64,000 bases of DNA from Aquanectria penicillioides (lineage: Eukaryota; Ascomycota; Sordariomycetes; Hypocreales; Nectriaceae), in NCBI GenBank assembly GCA_003415625.1, contig PYIU01000004.1:3720001-3784000 (forward strand), in the 5' to 3' direction. Each line of letters begins with the position of its first letter. Position 1 is the stretch's first letter. Shown here in pieces: positions 1-12,662 of the stretch. The notes beneath the pieces were generated by a model, which saw only the letters and a program-made list of their open reading frames with translations, was not told the origin of the DNA and did no database searches. The position numbers and the translations under genes are program-made.

Positions 1-327
1 GCAGCTGGTCGAATTCCAGTCGAAAGATCTCCGCACACAACATTGGCAGTGTTGAGAGATGGTATTTCTCGGCCGCCAAGTCGAGAAGGGGCTCCATTGA
101 CTACACTTGAGCCACCAATTTCCGTCTTAGTAAGTCGCTTCGATCTGACGGCGGAGAGGCATCGACTGAGCCTAGGCACCGGGTTCCCAGCCGGAGGAGA
201 CCAGTTGCATGAAGTGTCTCGACCAGGTCACGGCGCCTCCATGATGATGACATCCACGATGATTACAACGACAACGACAACTAGACCCTCAAGCAATGGT
301 GGTTCACCAATCGCGTCGCCGAGATAA
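1..327 (+). CDS. possible 3' end of a gene cut by the window edge
   Basis: One frame is open from base 1 to a TAA at 325-327 (108 codons) with no convincing ATG, so it may be the last exon of a gene starting outside the window. The deduced peptide is Ser/Pro/Thr-rich and has no motif I recognise. A canonical donor GTAAGT lies at 130 and a CTGAG...CCTAG acceptor ends at 175. Splicing this 46-nt intron keeps a short frame that stops near 243. Either reading gives an uninformative tail, and chance openness of GC-rich DNA cannot be excluded. Confidence 0.25.
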   Translation, partial: AAGRIPVERSPHTTLAVLRDGISRPPSREGAPLTTLEPPISVLVSRFDLTAERHRLSLGTGFPAGGDQLHEVSRPGHGASMMMTSTMITTTTTTRPSSNGGSPIASPR

Positions 328-1241
328 AAGCAATGCGTCGATATGCTTGGGAAGCTTATGCACAAGGATATAAGTGCTAGTTACATGACTTTTGAGAATA
401 AATTACATTTCCTCCAGGTGATGGCCGCTAGTAGAAGAGGGCATTTCTATCACATATATTTTGGAAATCGAGGTTGAGCACCTCCAGCCACGAAAAGATG
501 ACAATATTTTCGAGCACGTAAAAATGTTATCCTAATGATGCAACAGGGACATGATAGAAAAAAAATATATTAAAAAACCAAGTTATCAAGTGAATTTTGC
601 ACGGGAATGTTCCTACATAAAATAATCCAATCTGGGTGAGCAATTGCGAATCTTTGACCCAGGCAATGGAGGCACAGTGCGTGGTATGCTTCGCTACTGT
701 CGATTGGTGTCATTCGCATGGGCCATACTCCAGCATATGCACTTACTGCTGTCCTCAATCTCATACTTCGTGTTCTTGGTCATGTCCGTGCCTTGACCAG
801 AGGACATCTTGGAGTGCACAGGCAGGGTGCCGGACCCACCCGGGATGGCCATGGAGCGTCGGGGAGCCTCTGGCCAATCCGCTGCTCGCGTGAGAAAAAA
901 AAGTTGTTTCTAATTAGTTTCTAGCCAAGAGCGAGGGAACCATAGGCTGCTCCTGCTACAATGCATGAGCGCCGAATTATTCATCTAGATGATTTTTCTT
1001 CTTTCCTCGTCAACCCCCTCACCCTCCTTCAGGTCGACGGTGCCTCCCAACAATCCTCTCCTTTCAACGAATCAATGAGCTAAAAGACGGACACCTTCTT
1101 TTCTCTCTCTTCGAACCCTTCACTACACCTCGCAACGCCCGTCACCGGCCATCCCGACCGCAAAATCGGTGCGACAACGAGACACACGACTCGGGTCAAA
1201 GCACGGAAAACGTCGAATTCGGTCCCGGCACGACACGAGCC
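328..1241. other. intergenic / promoter of the mitochondrial carrier gene
   Basis: No credible gene is seen. The first half is AT-rich with short A runs (about 555-575). The last 250 bases before the carrier ATG are CT-rich (about 1000-1130), typical of a fungal leader. Confidence 0.5.
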
Positions 1242-2583
1242 ATGACGACCGCCTCACAAATGTCGCTCCCTCAACCTACGACCTTCATCACTAGTCGCGA
1301 TGAAAGACCTTTCCACCATTCCAAAGTTCCCAAGGATCACGCCGCTCTCATCCAATCGAGAGAGACCGGCGATGTCATTCCCGACGACACACCTGTGCAA
1401 GGCAACGTAAAAGCCCTGCCATTTGCCAAGTCTTGGGTTCACATGTTTGCTGGAGCGTACGTGACCAAACTCCCTTGAGAGCAAGAACAACCTGCGCAAT
1501 TCTCGCGTCGTCACTCATGGTCCAAAATGCTGACACATATCGCCAATTCCTAGAGTCGGTGGTATGGCTGCAGCCACCCTCACCGCACCCCTCGATGTCC
1601 TGAAAACTCGTCTCCAATCCGATATCTACCAAGCACAGATACGTGCCTCGCGTGAGGCCCAGGCGCAAGCCCTTGGCCGCCTCAATCCTGCTCGCGCCGC
1701 CATCTACCACCTCAGCGAAACCCTCCAAATTCTTGGCTCCGTGTACAAGGTCGAGGGCTGGCGCGCCCTCTTCAAGGGCCTCGGTCCCAATCTTGTCGGC
1801 GTCATTCCCGCCCGCAGTATCAATTTCTATGTCTACGGCAACGGCAAGCGTCTCATTTCTCAATATGCGAACAATGGCGAAGAAGCTCCCTGGGTCCATC
1901 TCTCAGCCGGTGTTGCCGCCGGTGTCGTCACTTCCACCGTCACCAACCCCATCTGGATGGTCAAGACCCGTCTGCAACTTGATAAGAACGTATCTGAGCG
2001 CAGTGGTGGTGCCAAGCTGCGCCAGTACCGCAATAGCTACGACTGTGTACGCCAAGTTGTCCGAGATGAAGGCGTCAGGAGCCTCTACCGAGGAATGAGC
2101 GCCAGCTACCTTGGTGTTGTCGAGTCGACGATGCAGTGGATGTTGTATGAGCAGATGAAAGTCAGTCTTGCTCGAAGGGAGGCCAAGATTGTACAGAGCG
2201 GGAGAGAAAAGACATGGTGGGACAAGACGGTTGACTGGACTGGCAACGCCAGTGCTGCTGGCGGTGCTAAACTGATAGCTGCCATCATTGCGTATCCTCA
2301 CGAGGTATGATTTCTACAACGGCTCTCATCTCCCAGTCGTTTTCACACAAATGCTAAACTAGAATAACAGGTTGCGAGAACTCGGCTTCGACAGGCGCCC
2401 CTAGACAACGGTCTACCCAAGTACACAGGCTTATTTCAGTGCTTCAAGCTCGTCTGGGTTGAGGAAGGCCTAATGGGTCTCTACGGCGGTCTCACTCCCC
2501 ATCTCATGCGCACCGTGCCCAGTGCTGCCATCATGTTTGGCATGTACGAGGGTATCCTGCGCCTTTTCCACACACCAGCCTAA
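1242..2583 (+). CDS. rim2: mitochondrial carrier, Rim2-type pyrimidine nucleotide transporter
   Basis: Exons read as 1242-1456, 1554-2304 and 2371-2583, giving 392 residues. Introns of 97 and 66 nt have GTACGT/GTATGA donors and TAG/CAG acceptors. The protein has the three tandem carrier repeats with the family signatures PLDVLKTRLQ, PIWMVKTRLQ and PHEVARTRLR. The first repeat (FAGAVGGMAAATLTAPLDV) and the overall length match the fungal Rim2 / SLC25A33-36 group. Known members exchange pyrimidine (deoxy)nucleoside triphosphates across the inner mitochondrial membrane and support mtDNA maintenance. As usual for carriers there is no cleavable presequence; the N-terminal ~60 residues are polar. 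The start is the first ATG in frame, after a CT-rich leader. Substrate assignment rests on family resemblance; the carrier fold itself is certain. Confidence 0.88.
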
Positions 2584-3799
2584 AGTGGAAAAAGGCGAGC
2601 AACTGCAAAACACCTCTGTGCGGCATCCCAGCCCATGACAAAACAGAGCGACTTCACGATCCCTAGCCCTCAGCTCGTGCTCATATAACAACACGACTGG
2701 GAGGTGAGAGGAGGTGCACTCTACTTCAGAGCAAACTTGGCCCTGGAGAGATCCTCCCACATCCCCATGAATAACACATCACCAATCTAATCCATCATCC
2801 CAGTCACCCCCGCACATGCCCAGGCCACCACCAATATACACACAATCATGAAAAATTCTGCACAAGGAGAGGAGGGGAGGATGACGAAGAATGTACAAAA
2901 CGGCAAAGGCGTCTCGATATGGCGGCGTTTGGTTCGTTGACAGGCAAGCAATTTTGTAGACTGGGGAGACAACGAGATATACACTCTCACATATTCATGT
3001 ATACTAAGGGGCGCATATTTTTGTATATGATTGCTTTCTTCACGTAGGCATCATCGCTTTACTTTCATGTACCACCATCAAAATGCCTTACGCATAAGAA
3101 ATGATAGAACCTCCAACTCCCGTTGACACAGTTGTTTTACTTTAGTTAGGTGGGGTAGACAATTTGATGCTTGATATGCAGACAAGACACTCCACTTTTT
3201 GGATTTTACTTTTCCCTCTCTGTTCCATGCATGGCTGAGCTTCCTTTCTTGTCCAGAGTGTTGGGAGTAAATGGCAATCGTTTCTGAATCGGGAGAGTTA
3301 CAAATTTCGCACCGGAAAACCAGAAAGAAAGAAAGAAACAGCCCAAACAACGCCACTCCTAGATAGAAACAAAAAGGAGAAGAAGGAAAAGAGGTGCCTC
3401 ATTGAGAGTAGCAACCTTGCTGCTGGCAATAAAGAAATGATGCCTGGTGAGGAGAGAGGTATAGAAAGCCACCCAAAGCAAAATGACGGTTTGGGATAAC
3501 CACAAACTGAACAAGAGGAGCTGGAACAAAGCTATATACGAGTTGAAGTGAAAATCAGCAAAAGAATGCACTCCTAAGATAGCTTCTTTGCCTCCTATTC
3601 CCCAGTCTCTGTGATTTATTCCCACATTCCTCTGAAATAGATTTTGTCACGCAGGTATTCGCAGAAAGTCAAGGGAGGTATCGCGCAGGCTCGTGGGGTA
3701 CCGTCGCTTGCGGAGCTTCCGAGGTGTTCGGGAAACGGTCGAAGTATGAATAGGGGCTGAAGAAGTAATAGCGAAGAGGGGGCAGATGATTTGATTGGG
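2584..3799. other. intergenic between convergent genes
   Basis: This holds the 3' flanks of the carrier (+) and Snx3 (-) genes. Only short, non-coding-looking open frames and a few A/GAAA-rich tracts (about 3325-3390) are seen. Confidence 0.5.
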
Positions 3800-4480
3800 T
3801 CACCAGGCATTGCGATCCCAATTAGGGTCTGAGGAGAAGGTTAGTAAGTTGGTTGATAGGATAGATACATCCGGATATGCAGTTTGATATGGACAAGTTC
3901 GCGCGATCAGGGGATCAAACTTACCCTGGACAAAAGCAGCCAATACCTTGCTGCCAGTCTGCAGCAGCGGGTGACCAACAACAATCTTCAGGAATTTCTC
4001 CAGGCCAGCGCGGCGACCCTCAATGACGTCGTCGCTGAATCGGTTGGTAAAGACCTTTCCGGGGAGTGGGGGAATGGTGACACGGGCGCTCTCGCGTTCA
4101 AGAATGTCGCGGAAGTACTCAAAGTCGGAATAGCGGCGGCGGACGCTACTCTGGCGCAGCTTGAAGGCTGGGATGTTTGTGCGGCAGAGGATCTCGTAGT
4201 CGGTATACATATGACGGCCCATGCCGTGGGTCCGAGGGTTGCGGACCTAGAGAGAAGGTAGGAAGGTTAGTAGGGCTGAAGCGTCTTAGGAGTTGGATAC
4301 GACAGGGTCCTGTTAGGTTCGCGACGTCTTAATGGCGAGCGCAGAACACGAGCACCAGCGCGAGAGGGGGACGACGAGATCCGTAGCTCGGGTCGGCCCG
4401 GGGATGCTCACCTCAATCTCGAGAAAGTTCTCAGGAGGGCCATAGATCTCGTCGAAGCTCTGCTGGCGAGTATCAGGCAT
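3800..4480 (-). CDS. snx3: sorting nexin 3 (PX-domain protein, Grd19/Snx3)
   Basis: Exons on the minus strand are 4412-4480, 3925-4246 and 3800-3828, encoding 139 residues that end in ...DPNWDRNAW. Introns are 165 and 96 nt (donors GTGAGC, GTAAGT). Nearly the whole protein is one PX domain, about residues 18-130. It has the phosphoinositide-contacting RRYSDFEYF motif at 60-68 and the proline-rich loop TIPPLPGK at 80-87. Snx3 binds PI3P on endosomes and works with retromer to recycle membrane proteins to the Golgi. The start is the ATG of [14 protein letters not shown]; upstream in-frame sequence reaches a stop without another ATG. The size is normal for fungal Snx3. Confidence 0.9.
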
Positions 4481-5904
4481 AGACTGGAGGATGGGCCGAT
4501 GCAGGTTTGGAGACTCGGGAGACTTGGAGTCGGGGCCGGCGCCGTGGCCGGGAGACTGATCAGACGCCAGCTTTGCGGTGTTGAGGGGTGCGGTCGCCGG
4601 GGCTCGCCGGGAGGTGATGTCAGGTCCGGGGAATATAAGGAGGCAGAAGAGTTAAATGGAGAGAGCAGGAGCGCGAGGGAGAGAACGGGGCAGAGAAAGG
4701 AGGGAGGGGGGACGACAGGAGCCGAAGTTGGAACGGACGCGGCGTCAGCTACAGCGCGAGCGAAAACTGGGAAGAGGGAGGAAGAGTGAGAGGGTCCTGG
4801 CGGTCGACAATGCAGACCTCTCTTGATGGTGGCCGTAGTCGCTGTGGTGGGGGCTGGCTGCTGCCAAGAGGAGAGGAAGGCGGGGGAGGGGGGGGGGCAA
4901 CAAGGAGCTTGAGCGCTGAGTGCTGAGAAGGAGCGCCGACACCCGCCCTAAATAAAGGCAACCCATCCAATCCTCCAGCCTGCCTACCTAAGTAAGAAAG
5001 CAGCCGCCAGTTTTGCGTCGCACCCTCGACAAGTATATCCAATATCCCATTCCCAAGTCTTAGGACGACGACCGGGCAAACCTCCTCTCGTAGCCCTTGG
5101 TTGGTCTTGGAGAGACATCGCTTCAACATGATATGTCAAACCGCTAGAAGTGTACACTCCCTAGCGTGGCACGTGTGCTAATATTCCTCTTTGATTATTT
5201 GTTTCGCATAAGTACGAAGCTACCAGCCTACCCATTGGTACATGTCTAAGTCCAAAGCACACAGGCAAGGTAGGAGACATTTCTGCTCATAATCTTGCGC
5301 ACGCCCTGCTTACTCTTGCGGCTCTGGTTTTCAGTCTTTCTCTTCCAACCAGCACCGCGGATTGACGGCATGTGGCAGGGCGAATATCCTTCGTAATTTA
5401 CATGATCAATACCACAACTGTTCCACAGCACAGTGAAGGAGTTGACTGGCCGATGTCTTGAATCAACCCCAGCATGCATGCCTTGCCCGTTGCCTAGCCC
5501 TGCCAACAGACTCGGTCAAGTTTTTGTTTTCCAAATCAACCTCCACTCAACTCTCCCACACTGCAGTCTTATTCTTCTCCCTGTCAATGCTTGCAGACCT
5601 GCCTCTTTGCGGAAGCGCGTGAGCTGAAACAAGACGGATGAGCCCCCGAAATCACGATAATCAAAACGCCAGATGTGCCTCACCTTGGGCCATGCCTCCC
5701 AACGCCAAACAATCTCTCACATATCCAGAGCTCGCAGTGCTCGGGCTGAGTTTCCAAAACTCGACCCTCGATCCTATGAAGTCATCACCATGGTTGGCTC
5801 TAGCGCATGGTTTTTTGTTTGTTAATTTCAACGGGGTCTGCATAAGCGTGAAATGAGCCCCTTGCGGATTACACGTCGTTATTCCGGGCCAACCAGAGCC
5901 CTCT
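4481..5904. other. intergenic: Snx3 promoter and downstream spacer
   Basis: Next to the Snx3 start the coding strand is CT-rich over about 4640-4800 (5' leader). A run of ten G lies near 4889-4898. The rest, up to the Prp21 stop, shows no gene I can support. Confidence 0.45.
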
Positions 5905-7567
5905 TCACTTCTTGTCCGCAAACTTTTGGTGGATGGCACGGATCTGTTCCTCGACGTTGACGCTCTGCATATGACCAGCCTGAGGGTGAGCCTTGCCTTC
6001 TGGATTACCATCGAAGCTGTGGATAGCGGCCTTCTTCCGACGAGCTAATTCGTCCTCAGAGATAGCCTGGCCTGTCACAGGGTCAAAGACATCACTTCGC
6101 TGGCTGGCAAGTCTCTTGAGGTTGTTCGCCACATCGACGTGAGACAGGGTTGAGGCAGCATAGCGCGAGTCTGCTTTGGCCTTTTGCTCTTTCCAACTTG
6201 GATCTAGGAGTTCAACTATGTATTATGTTAGCGATTCTGTGTGTATATGGGAAGGGCTACACGAAAGGCTTACTTCGCATGTGTGCTTCGAGTTCGTTCA
6301 TGGGGATCTGTTGCTTGCAGTTGGGGCAAAGAGCCATCTGGGTTCCCTGCCTGTTGGCGGCCTTTTGGGCGGCACGGGGCACGTAGTTTTCCCTAATCTT
6401 CATTGGAGCGGCACCGCCGCGGGCCTCAGTGTGAGCCTGCTGCTTTCGGGCTTGTTGTTCTGCACGTTCCTGGATCCGCCTCTCTTCCTCCTCCTCCTGA
6501 GCAGATCGATGCGGTTGTTGGGGGCTAGGAACGTAGGGCTGTGCAGGAGGCGGCATATGAGGCTGGTAGGTGGGCTGTTGCTGGGTAGGGTATCCGGGAT
6601 GAACAGGGAGAGGATAAGAAGGTTGCGGGATAGCAGGTGTGGCATTGTAGCTGGTCTCTTCGCCAGGCATAGCCTCTTCGATGCGCAGGTTGGAGCTAAT
6701 TGAGGCCTTGTTTCGGTCTTCAAGGGAAGCATATTGAAGTTCCGACAGATTGGTCGGAGGTGGTAGGTTAGCCTGTTCATCGGCATCGCCGAACGTGATC
6801 GTCTCAACCACAACGAAATCCCCCCAATCGATCTGCTCGAATTCGGTCTTTTCCTTTTCTTCCTCTTCTTCTTTCTTCTGTCGCTCGGCCTCTTGGTATT
6901 TGGCATACTCGGCGCGCTGCTTTGTGCGGGTCAGCACAATGAATTTATCCTTGACATTCGTCTGCAGCTCGACCATTCGCTCCTCTTGAATCTTGCCTCC
7001 CTCACCTCCCAGCCCGCTGGCTCTTAGCAGAGTTGTGTACTGGTCGACGATGTGCTGGAAGAAGTTGTGGAAGGTGTGGTTGGGGATAAGGAACTGAAAC
7101 TGGGGGTTTCCAGCTTCACGCTGGGCAAGTTGGGTCATGAACTGACGTCCATTCTTCGCGACAAACAGTGCAGCGAGGCGAATTACGTCCAAGTCCTTTT
7201 GGTTGATTCGGGGCATACGCGCGGAGAACTGGAAGTCAGGGGGCTTTGGAGGGCCCTGAGGTTTCTCAGGAGCGGGTGCAGCCTCACCAACGCGACCAGC
7301 AGCAATGGCAGTGCCGCGACCGGCCTTGATCTCGTCGAGCCGCCACTGGTAATATGGGTGATACGCGTCATTGGGGTTCAGGAAACTGAATTTTGGGTTC
7401 TGGCGTTCCTTGTCGCGGATGCGATCTTCGAAAACGTTGCCATTGCGTGCGACGTAGCCGGCCGTCTTTTCGAGGACATTGCGAATTTCGCGAGGGGGGA
7501 GGACGACACCGGAGGGGGCTTTGATATCGTCGAGAGCGGCATCGCCGTTTGTTACGACAGCTGCCAT
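5905..7567 (-). CDS. prp21: splicing factor 3A subunit 1 (Prp21/SF3A1), SURP-domain protein
   Basis: Exons 6274-7567 and 5905-6215 (58-nt intron, donor GTAAGC, acceptor TAG) encode 534 residues. Two SURP modules are clear: about 28-80 (IRNVLEKTAGYVARNG... NPNDAYHPYYQWRL) and about 128-180 (IRLAALFVAKNG... NHTFHNFFQHIVDQY). A charged helical stretch and a P/Q/Y-rich linker follow. Near 414-432 is the conserved CPNCKQQIPMNELEAHMR segment, which continues across the splice into IELLDPSWKEQKAK. The protein belongs to the SF3A complex of U2 snRNP and helps recognise the branch site. As in other fungi, the C-terminal ubiquitin-like domain of animal SF3A1 is absent; the protein ends KFADKK. An in-frame ATG at 7642 would add 25 residues, but MAAVVTNG at 7567 looks like the natural start. 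Confidence 0.92.
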
Positions 7568-9361
7568 GGCTGACACGTCTGTCTGGATGTGCAATGTCGT
7601 CGCGCAGAACCTTGGCCAAATCTTGCCTTGAGCAACGTGCATGCTAGGAAATTTGGAGGCGTTGGACCACTAAGTTGCTTTTTCGGAAAATAATTCGTCC
7701 GCTGACGCAGAGAGCTGGGACCAACCGCTCAGGTAAGGTACCTGGGTAGCTGAACAACCTCGACCACGGGACGGAAAACATGTGATACGATAAATATGGG
7801 GCGTGCAGTGAAACATTATTCGACAACATTGACAGTCTTGATTTGGGGAGTTTCCATTCTATTGATTGGTTTCTTTCGTATGCGATTAACTCGGGATGGC
7901 TGATTGAGCAAAGGCTTATCCATCTCCCATGGCGAACCTGGTCCTCTGGGGCGTTTGGGCGGTCAAACTCAGCCTGGTCAGTTTGGGGTAACTCCAGGGA
8001 AACTCAGATCGTAATTATCAGGCGGGGGGAGCAAGGTATGCAATAGAATCAATAGTCTGAGTCCAGGCTGCTCCACTTTGGGTTGTTTGTTTGTTTGTTT
8101 TTTCTTCCCTAAGATTCGAAACAGAAGTTCAGATTCAGAGGTGTATGGGAATTACCATTACCGTACACAAGGCATGGTTATTGACTGGGTGGTGTGAGAT
8201 GTGAAAAGTAGGGGACTTCATTGAAATAGGGGCATTTTCTTTTGACGAAGCAAAAGTCTTGCAGACCTAGTTCAGCTCCATGGGTGAGCAGGCTTTCATC
8301 GGAGGCCGTGAACGGCCAAAAAAAAAGCCCCTTGCTGCGGCTGAAGGTCCACTAACGTGCCTTGGTGATGGGTGTAGAAGGCGCCTGCAGTGGCGCGTGC
8401 CCCCAAAACGACCTCGGGTTTTGCAACGTAGCCCGTCGCATGTAACATGCCGTTTGCGGGTGATAGCCTGTTGCTTCTGGGAAGGAGGGAGAATACGAAG
8501 CTTGAACGCACCTCTTCAAACAAATACAAAAAAGGGAAGAAAAGAAAATATGACCACAGAAGAACAAGGTTGTTTGTCAATGAGCTGTTTTGTTTCAACG
8601 CCTTTTCTACCCAGGATAAGCTGCCGTCAGATCCTCTTGCAGGGATCAGACCGCTGTGGCACTCAGTCGAGCTAAGGCTTTCCAGGAGGGCCAGGCGTTG
8701 ACGACTAGTGAGCTCTAGAGCATCTCATAGGTCAGTGCTCGGTGCTCTGGGCTGGGGTCGTCAACAGCAAGTGAATTCTAGGGTGGGCTTAGGTGCGGAG
8801 AGCAGTCGAAAAGGCCACTGTAGCTACAATTTCTGGTACACGCCCTGGCTTGCTTGAGACGGCCAGCCCAGTCGCACGCGTGTTCCATTTGCGATGATCC
8901 CCTGATTTTCTCTCTTCTCCATTTGTTTCCGAACTTAGAATTTCTGTCCTTCCCTCTCTCTCCTTTTCCAATCCTCCTCGTCCTCCGCCTCTACAACCGA
9001 GTGCGATCCTCTCCTCTCCTCCCCTCTCTCTCTTCTCGTCGCCATCGCCCTCCTCATCCTAGGAGGCCCTACTGACTGCGACTAACCGACCTACCGACTA
9101 GGCTCGTGTCTTTTCTCCCACTTATTCTTTGCTCTTTTCTTTTTTCTTTCCTTTCTTTCCTTTCTTTCCTTGCCCAGACAGCCGATGAAATCTGTTTAAT
9201 CGTCAGGCAACATCTACTTCATTCTCTCATTTGATACAATCATCGATTCACCTTCGACACATCGCATCTCGAGCGTCTGCAACTCAAGAGACAGTTCAAT
9301 CTTGCCTCATTCTAAACCCCCCAACGAGTCGAGCCTGTCCGAATCCCAATCGAGTTCCATC
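7568..9361. other. intergenic between divergent Prp21 and Pmt2
   Basis: A divergent promoter region of 1.8 kb. It contains a TTGT-repeat/T-rich tract (about 8082-8106) and a long CT-rich leader before Pmt2, listed separately. Open frames here are short and lack protein-like composition. Confidence 0.5.
8908..9175 (+). promoter_or_regulatory. CT-rich promoter/leader tract upstream of Pmt2
   Basis: Three pyrimidine blocks (about 8908-8993, 9003-9062 and 9130-9175) lie 190-450 bases upstream of the Pmt2 ATG. The last is a TTTCC-type repeat. Such tracts commonly mark transcription start regions of strongly expressed filamentous-fungal genes. The regulatory role is inferred. Confidence 0.45.
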
Positions 9362-12300
9362 ATGGCTCGTTCTACGCGGGGCAAGAGTCCCCAGCCGCCG
9401 ATCAAGGCGCAGCAACAGCAACAACAGCAGCCTGTCCAGCAACAATCTATCCAGCAGTCTGCTCCCAGGGCGAAGAGCAAGTCTTCTGGCAAGATGAAGA
9501 ATACATCATACAAGTCGGATGGCGTTGAGGACAATGACGTTTTCCTTCTTCCCGTCTCGGATTACTGGGCCGCCCTGGTTGTCACCGTCGTCGCCACCAT
9601 CATTCGCGTCTTCAAGATCTTCCAGCCCACGAGCGTTGTCTTTGACGAGGTCCAGTAAGTCGTACCCAAGATAACACGGAGCCCATTGCGCTTGCGCATC
9701 TCGTCCACAAGCGTTTTACTGATGCCATCAATTGTTTCGCCAACTGACAACTCTCTTTCCCTCAGCTTCGGTGGTTTCGCTTCCAAGTACATCAAGGGCA
9801 GATTCTTCATGGATGTGCACCCGCCCCTCGCCAAGATGCTTATCGCCCTCACTGGCTGGCTCGCTGGCTTCGATGGCAACTTCGATTTCAAGGACATTGG
9901 CAAGGACTACCTCGAGCCTGGCGTTCCTTACGTTGCCATGCGCCTGTTCCCCGCCATCTGTGGTGTTCTCGTGGCTCCCTGCATGTTCTTTACGCTGAAA
10001 GCTGTTGGCTGCCGTACCATGACAGCAGCCATGGGTGCTGGCTTGGTCATATTCGGTGAGTTTCCTCCCAATTACCTCTTTGCCTTGGATGAAAGCGTAG
10101 CTTCGCTTAAATCCAATTGCTCCCAAGGCCTTTTCTAACCTTTGTACAGAGAATGGACTTCTTACCCAGGCTCGTCTCATCCTTCTCGACTCGCCTCTCG
10201 TCCTGGCCACTGCTTTCACTGCTCTTGCCTTCTCTGCCTTCACCAACCAGCACGAGCTTGGTCCTGAGAAAGCATTCTCGCTGAGTTGGTGGTTCTGGCT
10301 TGTTCTTACTGGTCTCGGCCTTGGCATTACCGCCAGCATCAAGTGGGTTGGATTCTTCACTGTTGCCTGGGTTGGTCTCTTGACTCTTGTCCAACTTTGG
10401 GTTCTCCTCGGCGATAACAAAAACGTGTCCATGGTGTGTCTCTCTTCTAAATAGTTCACATTGTTAGGCCCAACTTTCTAATCTCTCTTCGCAGCGACTC
10501 TGGGCCAAACACTTCATGGCCCGACTTTTCTCTCTGATTGTCATTCCTGTTACATTCTACATGGCCATGTTCGCTATCCACTTCGCCTGTCTCAGAAACC
10601 CTGGTGACGGTGATGGCTTCATGAGCTCCGAGTTCCAGGCTACCCTCAATAGCAAGGGCATGAGAGACGTCCCCGCTGATGTCTTGATGGGAAGCCGCGT
10701 CAGCATTCGCCATGTCAACACTCGTGGGGGTTACCTCCATTCCCACCCTCTCATGTACCCCACCGGTAGCAAACAGCAGCAGATTACCCTATACCCTCAC
10801 AAGGACGACAACAACGTCTGGCTCCTCGAAAACCAGACCCAGCCCCTAGGTCTCGACGGTCAGCCTATCAACGGCACTCAGGCCTGGGACGCCCTGCCCG
10901 AACCCGAATATATCAAGGACGGCAGTGTCCTGCGACTTTACCATCAACCCACCCACCGTCGCCTCCACTCTCACGATGTCCGACCCCCAATCACTGAGGC
11001 TGAGTGGCAGAACGAAGTGTCCGCATACGGCTACGAGGGTTTCGAGGGCGACGCCAACGATTATTTCCGTGTCGAGATTGTCAAGAAGCAGTCTCACGGT
11101 ACCGTCGCCAAGGAACATATCCGAACTATCGAGACGAAGTTTCGCCTTGTTCATGTCATGACTGGTTGTGTCCTCTTCTCTCATAGAGTTAAGCTGCCTG
11201 ATTGGGCTTCTGAGCAGCAGGAAGTCACCTGCGCTCGTGGCGGTACTCTTCCCAACAGTTTGTGGTACGTGGAGCACAACGAGCATCCTCAGCTTGGCGA
11301 GGAGGTCGAGAAGGTAAACTACCAAAATCCTGGCTTCTTCGGCAAGTTCTGGGAGCTCCAAAAGGTTATGTGGACCACAAACGCCGGTTTGACAGACTCC
11401 CATGCTTGGGACTCGCGCCCTGAGTCTTGGCCCATCCTCCGCCGGGGTATCAACTTCTGGGGCAAGCATCATTCCCAAGTCTACCTTATTGGCAACCCTA
11501 TTATCTGGTGGTCCACCACTGTTGCTGTCGCTGTCTGGGTTATCTTCAAGGGCGTTGCCATTCTCCGTTGGCAGCGAAGCTGCAATGATTACGCCAGCAG
11601 CACGTTCAAGCGATTCGACTACGAGATTGGCACCTATGTTCTCGGCTGGGCGCTGCATTACTTTCCCTTCTATCTGATGAAGCGCCAGCTCTTCCTTCAT
11701 CACTACTTCCCTGCCCTCTACTTTGCCATGATCGTCCTCTGCCAGACCTTTGATTATCTCACTGCCCGTGTCCCTGGTGTCGGCGCCCGCGAGAGTTCAA
11801 TCGTCAACAAGATCGCCACCATCTCGTTCCTTGTTCTATCCGCAGCCGTCTTCACTCTCTATGCCCCCTTAGCCTATGGCAGCCCATGGACCAGAGCCGA
11901 GTGCAACCGGGTTAAACTCTTCCCAACCTGGGATTTTGACTGCAATACCTTCTTCGACAGCGTAAGTGCTTCCGAGGCGATCCCACAGAGAAGGCTTCCG
12001 CTTCGCGGATGACCAAGCAACGCGTTCGGCATGGCTCTTATCCGTTCCATGCCTGAACATATCATTGCACATTTAAGTGGCCACGAGACTGACATAGCCG
12101 GACATAGTATGACAAGTACACCCTCACTGAGGTCCCATCCATCAGCGAAACCGTGGTCCCTACCGATGTTCCCAAGGTTGAGCCCAACGTGGCTGCCATT
12201 CCTGAGCAGAAGGAGCAGATTTCGGGAGCTCCGGTCCAGGCTGACCAGCACCGCGTCCTCGCCAGAGAGGAGAAGATCGAGTACCGTGACCAGGATGGCA

Positions 12301-12662
12301 ATCTCCTGGATCCCGAACAAGTCAAGGCTCTCGAGGGCAAAGTCGAGTTCAAGACCAAGTACGAGACCCAAACGCGTGTCGTTGATGAAGCCGGCAACGA
12401 GATTCAGGCACCTGCAGGTGGTTGGAATGAAGAGGAGATTGCCGGCGTGGCTCCCCCTCACCCCGACGTCCAAGGTGTCAACAGTGAGACTGTTAAGGGC
12501 AAAGGCGGTGATGCCGCCCCTCCCCAAGCCAGCAAAGACGGCGAGAAAGAAGCGGAGGAAGCTAAGCCTAAGCCTGCCAGCGAGAAGAAGGACGCTACCT
12601 CCAGTCAGAGCAGTGAGAAACAGGCTGAAAAGGAGGAGACCGTACTCCACGAGGAGTTGTGA
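9362..12662 (+). CDS. pmt2: dolichyl-phosphate-mannose protein O-mannosyltransferase, Pmt2 family
   Basis: Five exons (9362-9654, 9766-10055, 10150-10433, 10495-11961, 12108-12662) encode 962 residues. The N-terminus is Q-rich. The first membrane segment (about 69-88) is followed by the luminal catalytic DE pair at 95-96 in SVVFDEVHFGGF, then MDVHPPLAK. Further membrane helices carry GLLTQARLILLDSPLV. A MIR-type luminal region spans roughly 350-530, with repeated LHSH/LYHQPT/GCVLFSH motifs. The C-terminal helices end near 765 (PLAYGSPWT). These features place it in the PMT2 subfamily, which transfers mannose from Dol-P-Man to Ser/Thr in the ER, usually as a Pmt1-Pmt2 heterodimer. The last exon adds a hydrophilic Glu/Lys-rich tail of about 184 residues (779-962), much longer than in yeast Pmt2. 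The start ATG is the first in frame. Confidence 0.92.

Noticed and set aside
7568..7642. Upstream ATG start for Prp21 (25 extra residues)
   Set aside because: The extension is uncharacteristic, and MAAVVTNG fits the family start. It is kept only as an alternative.
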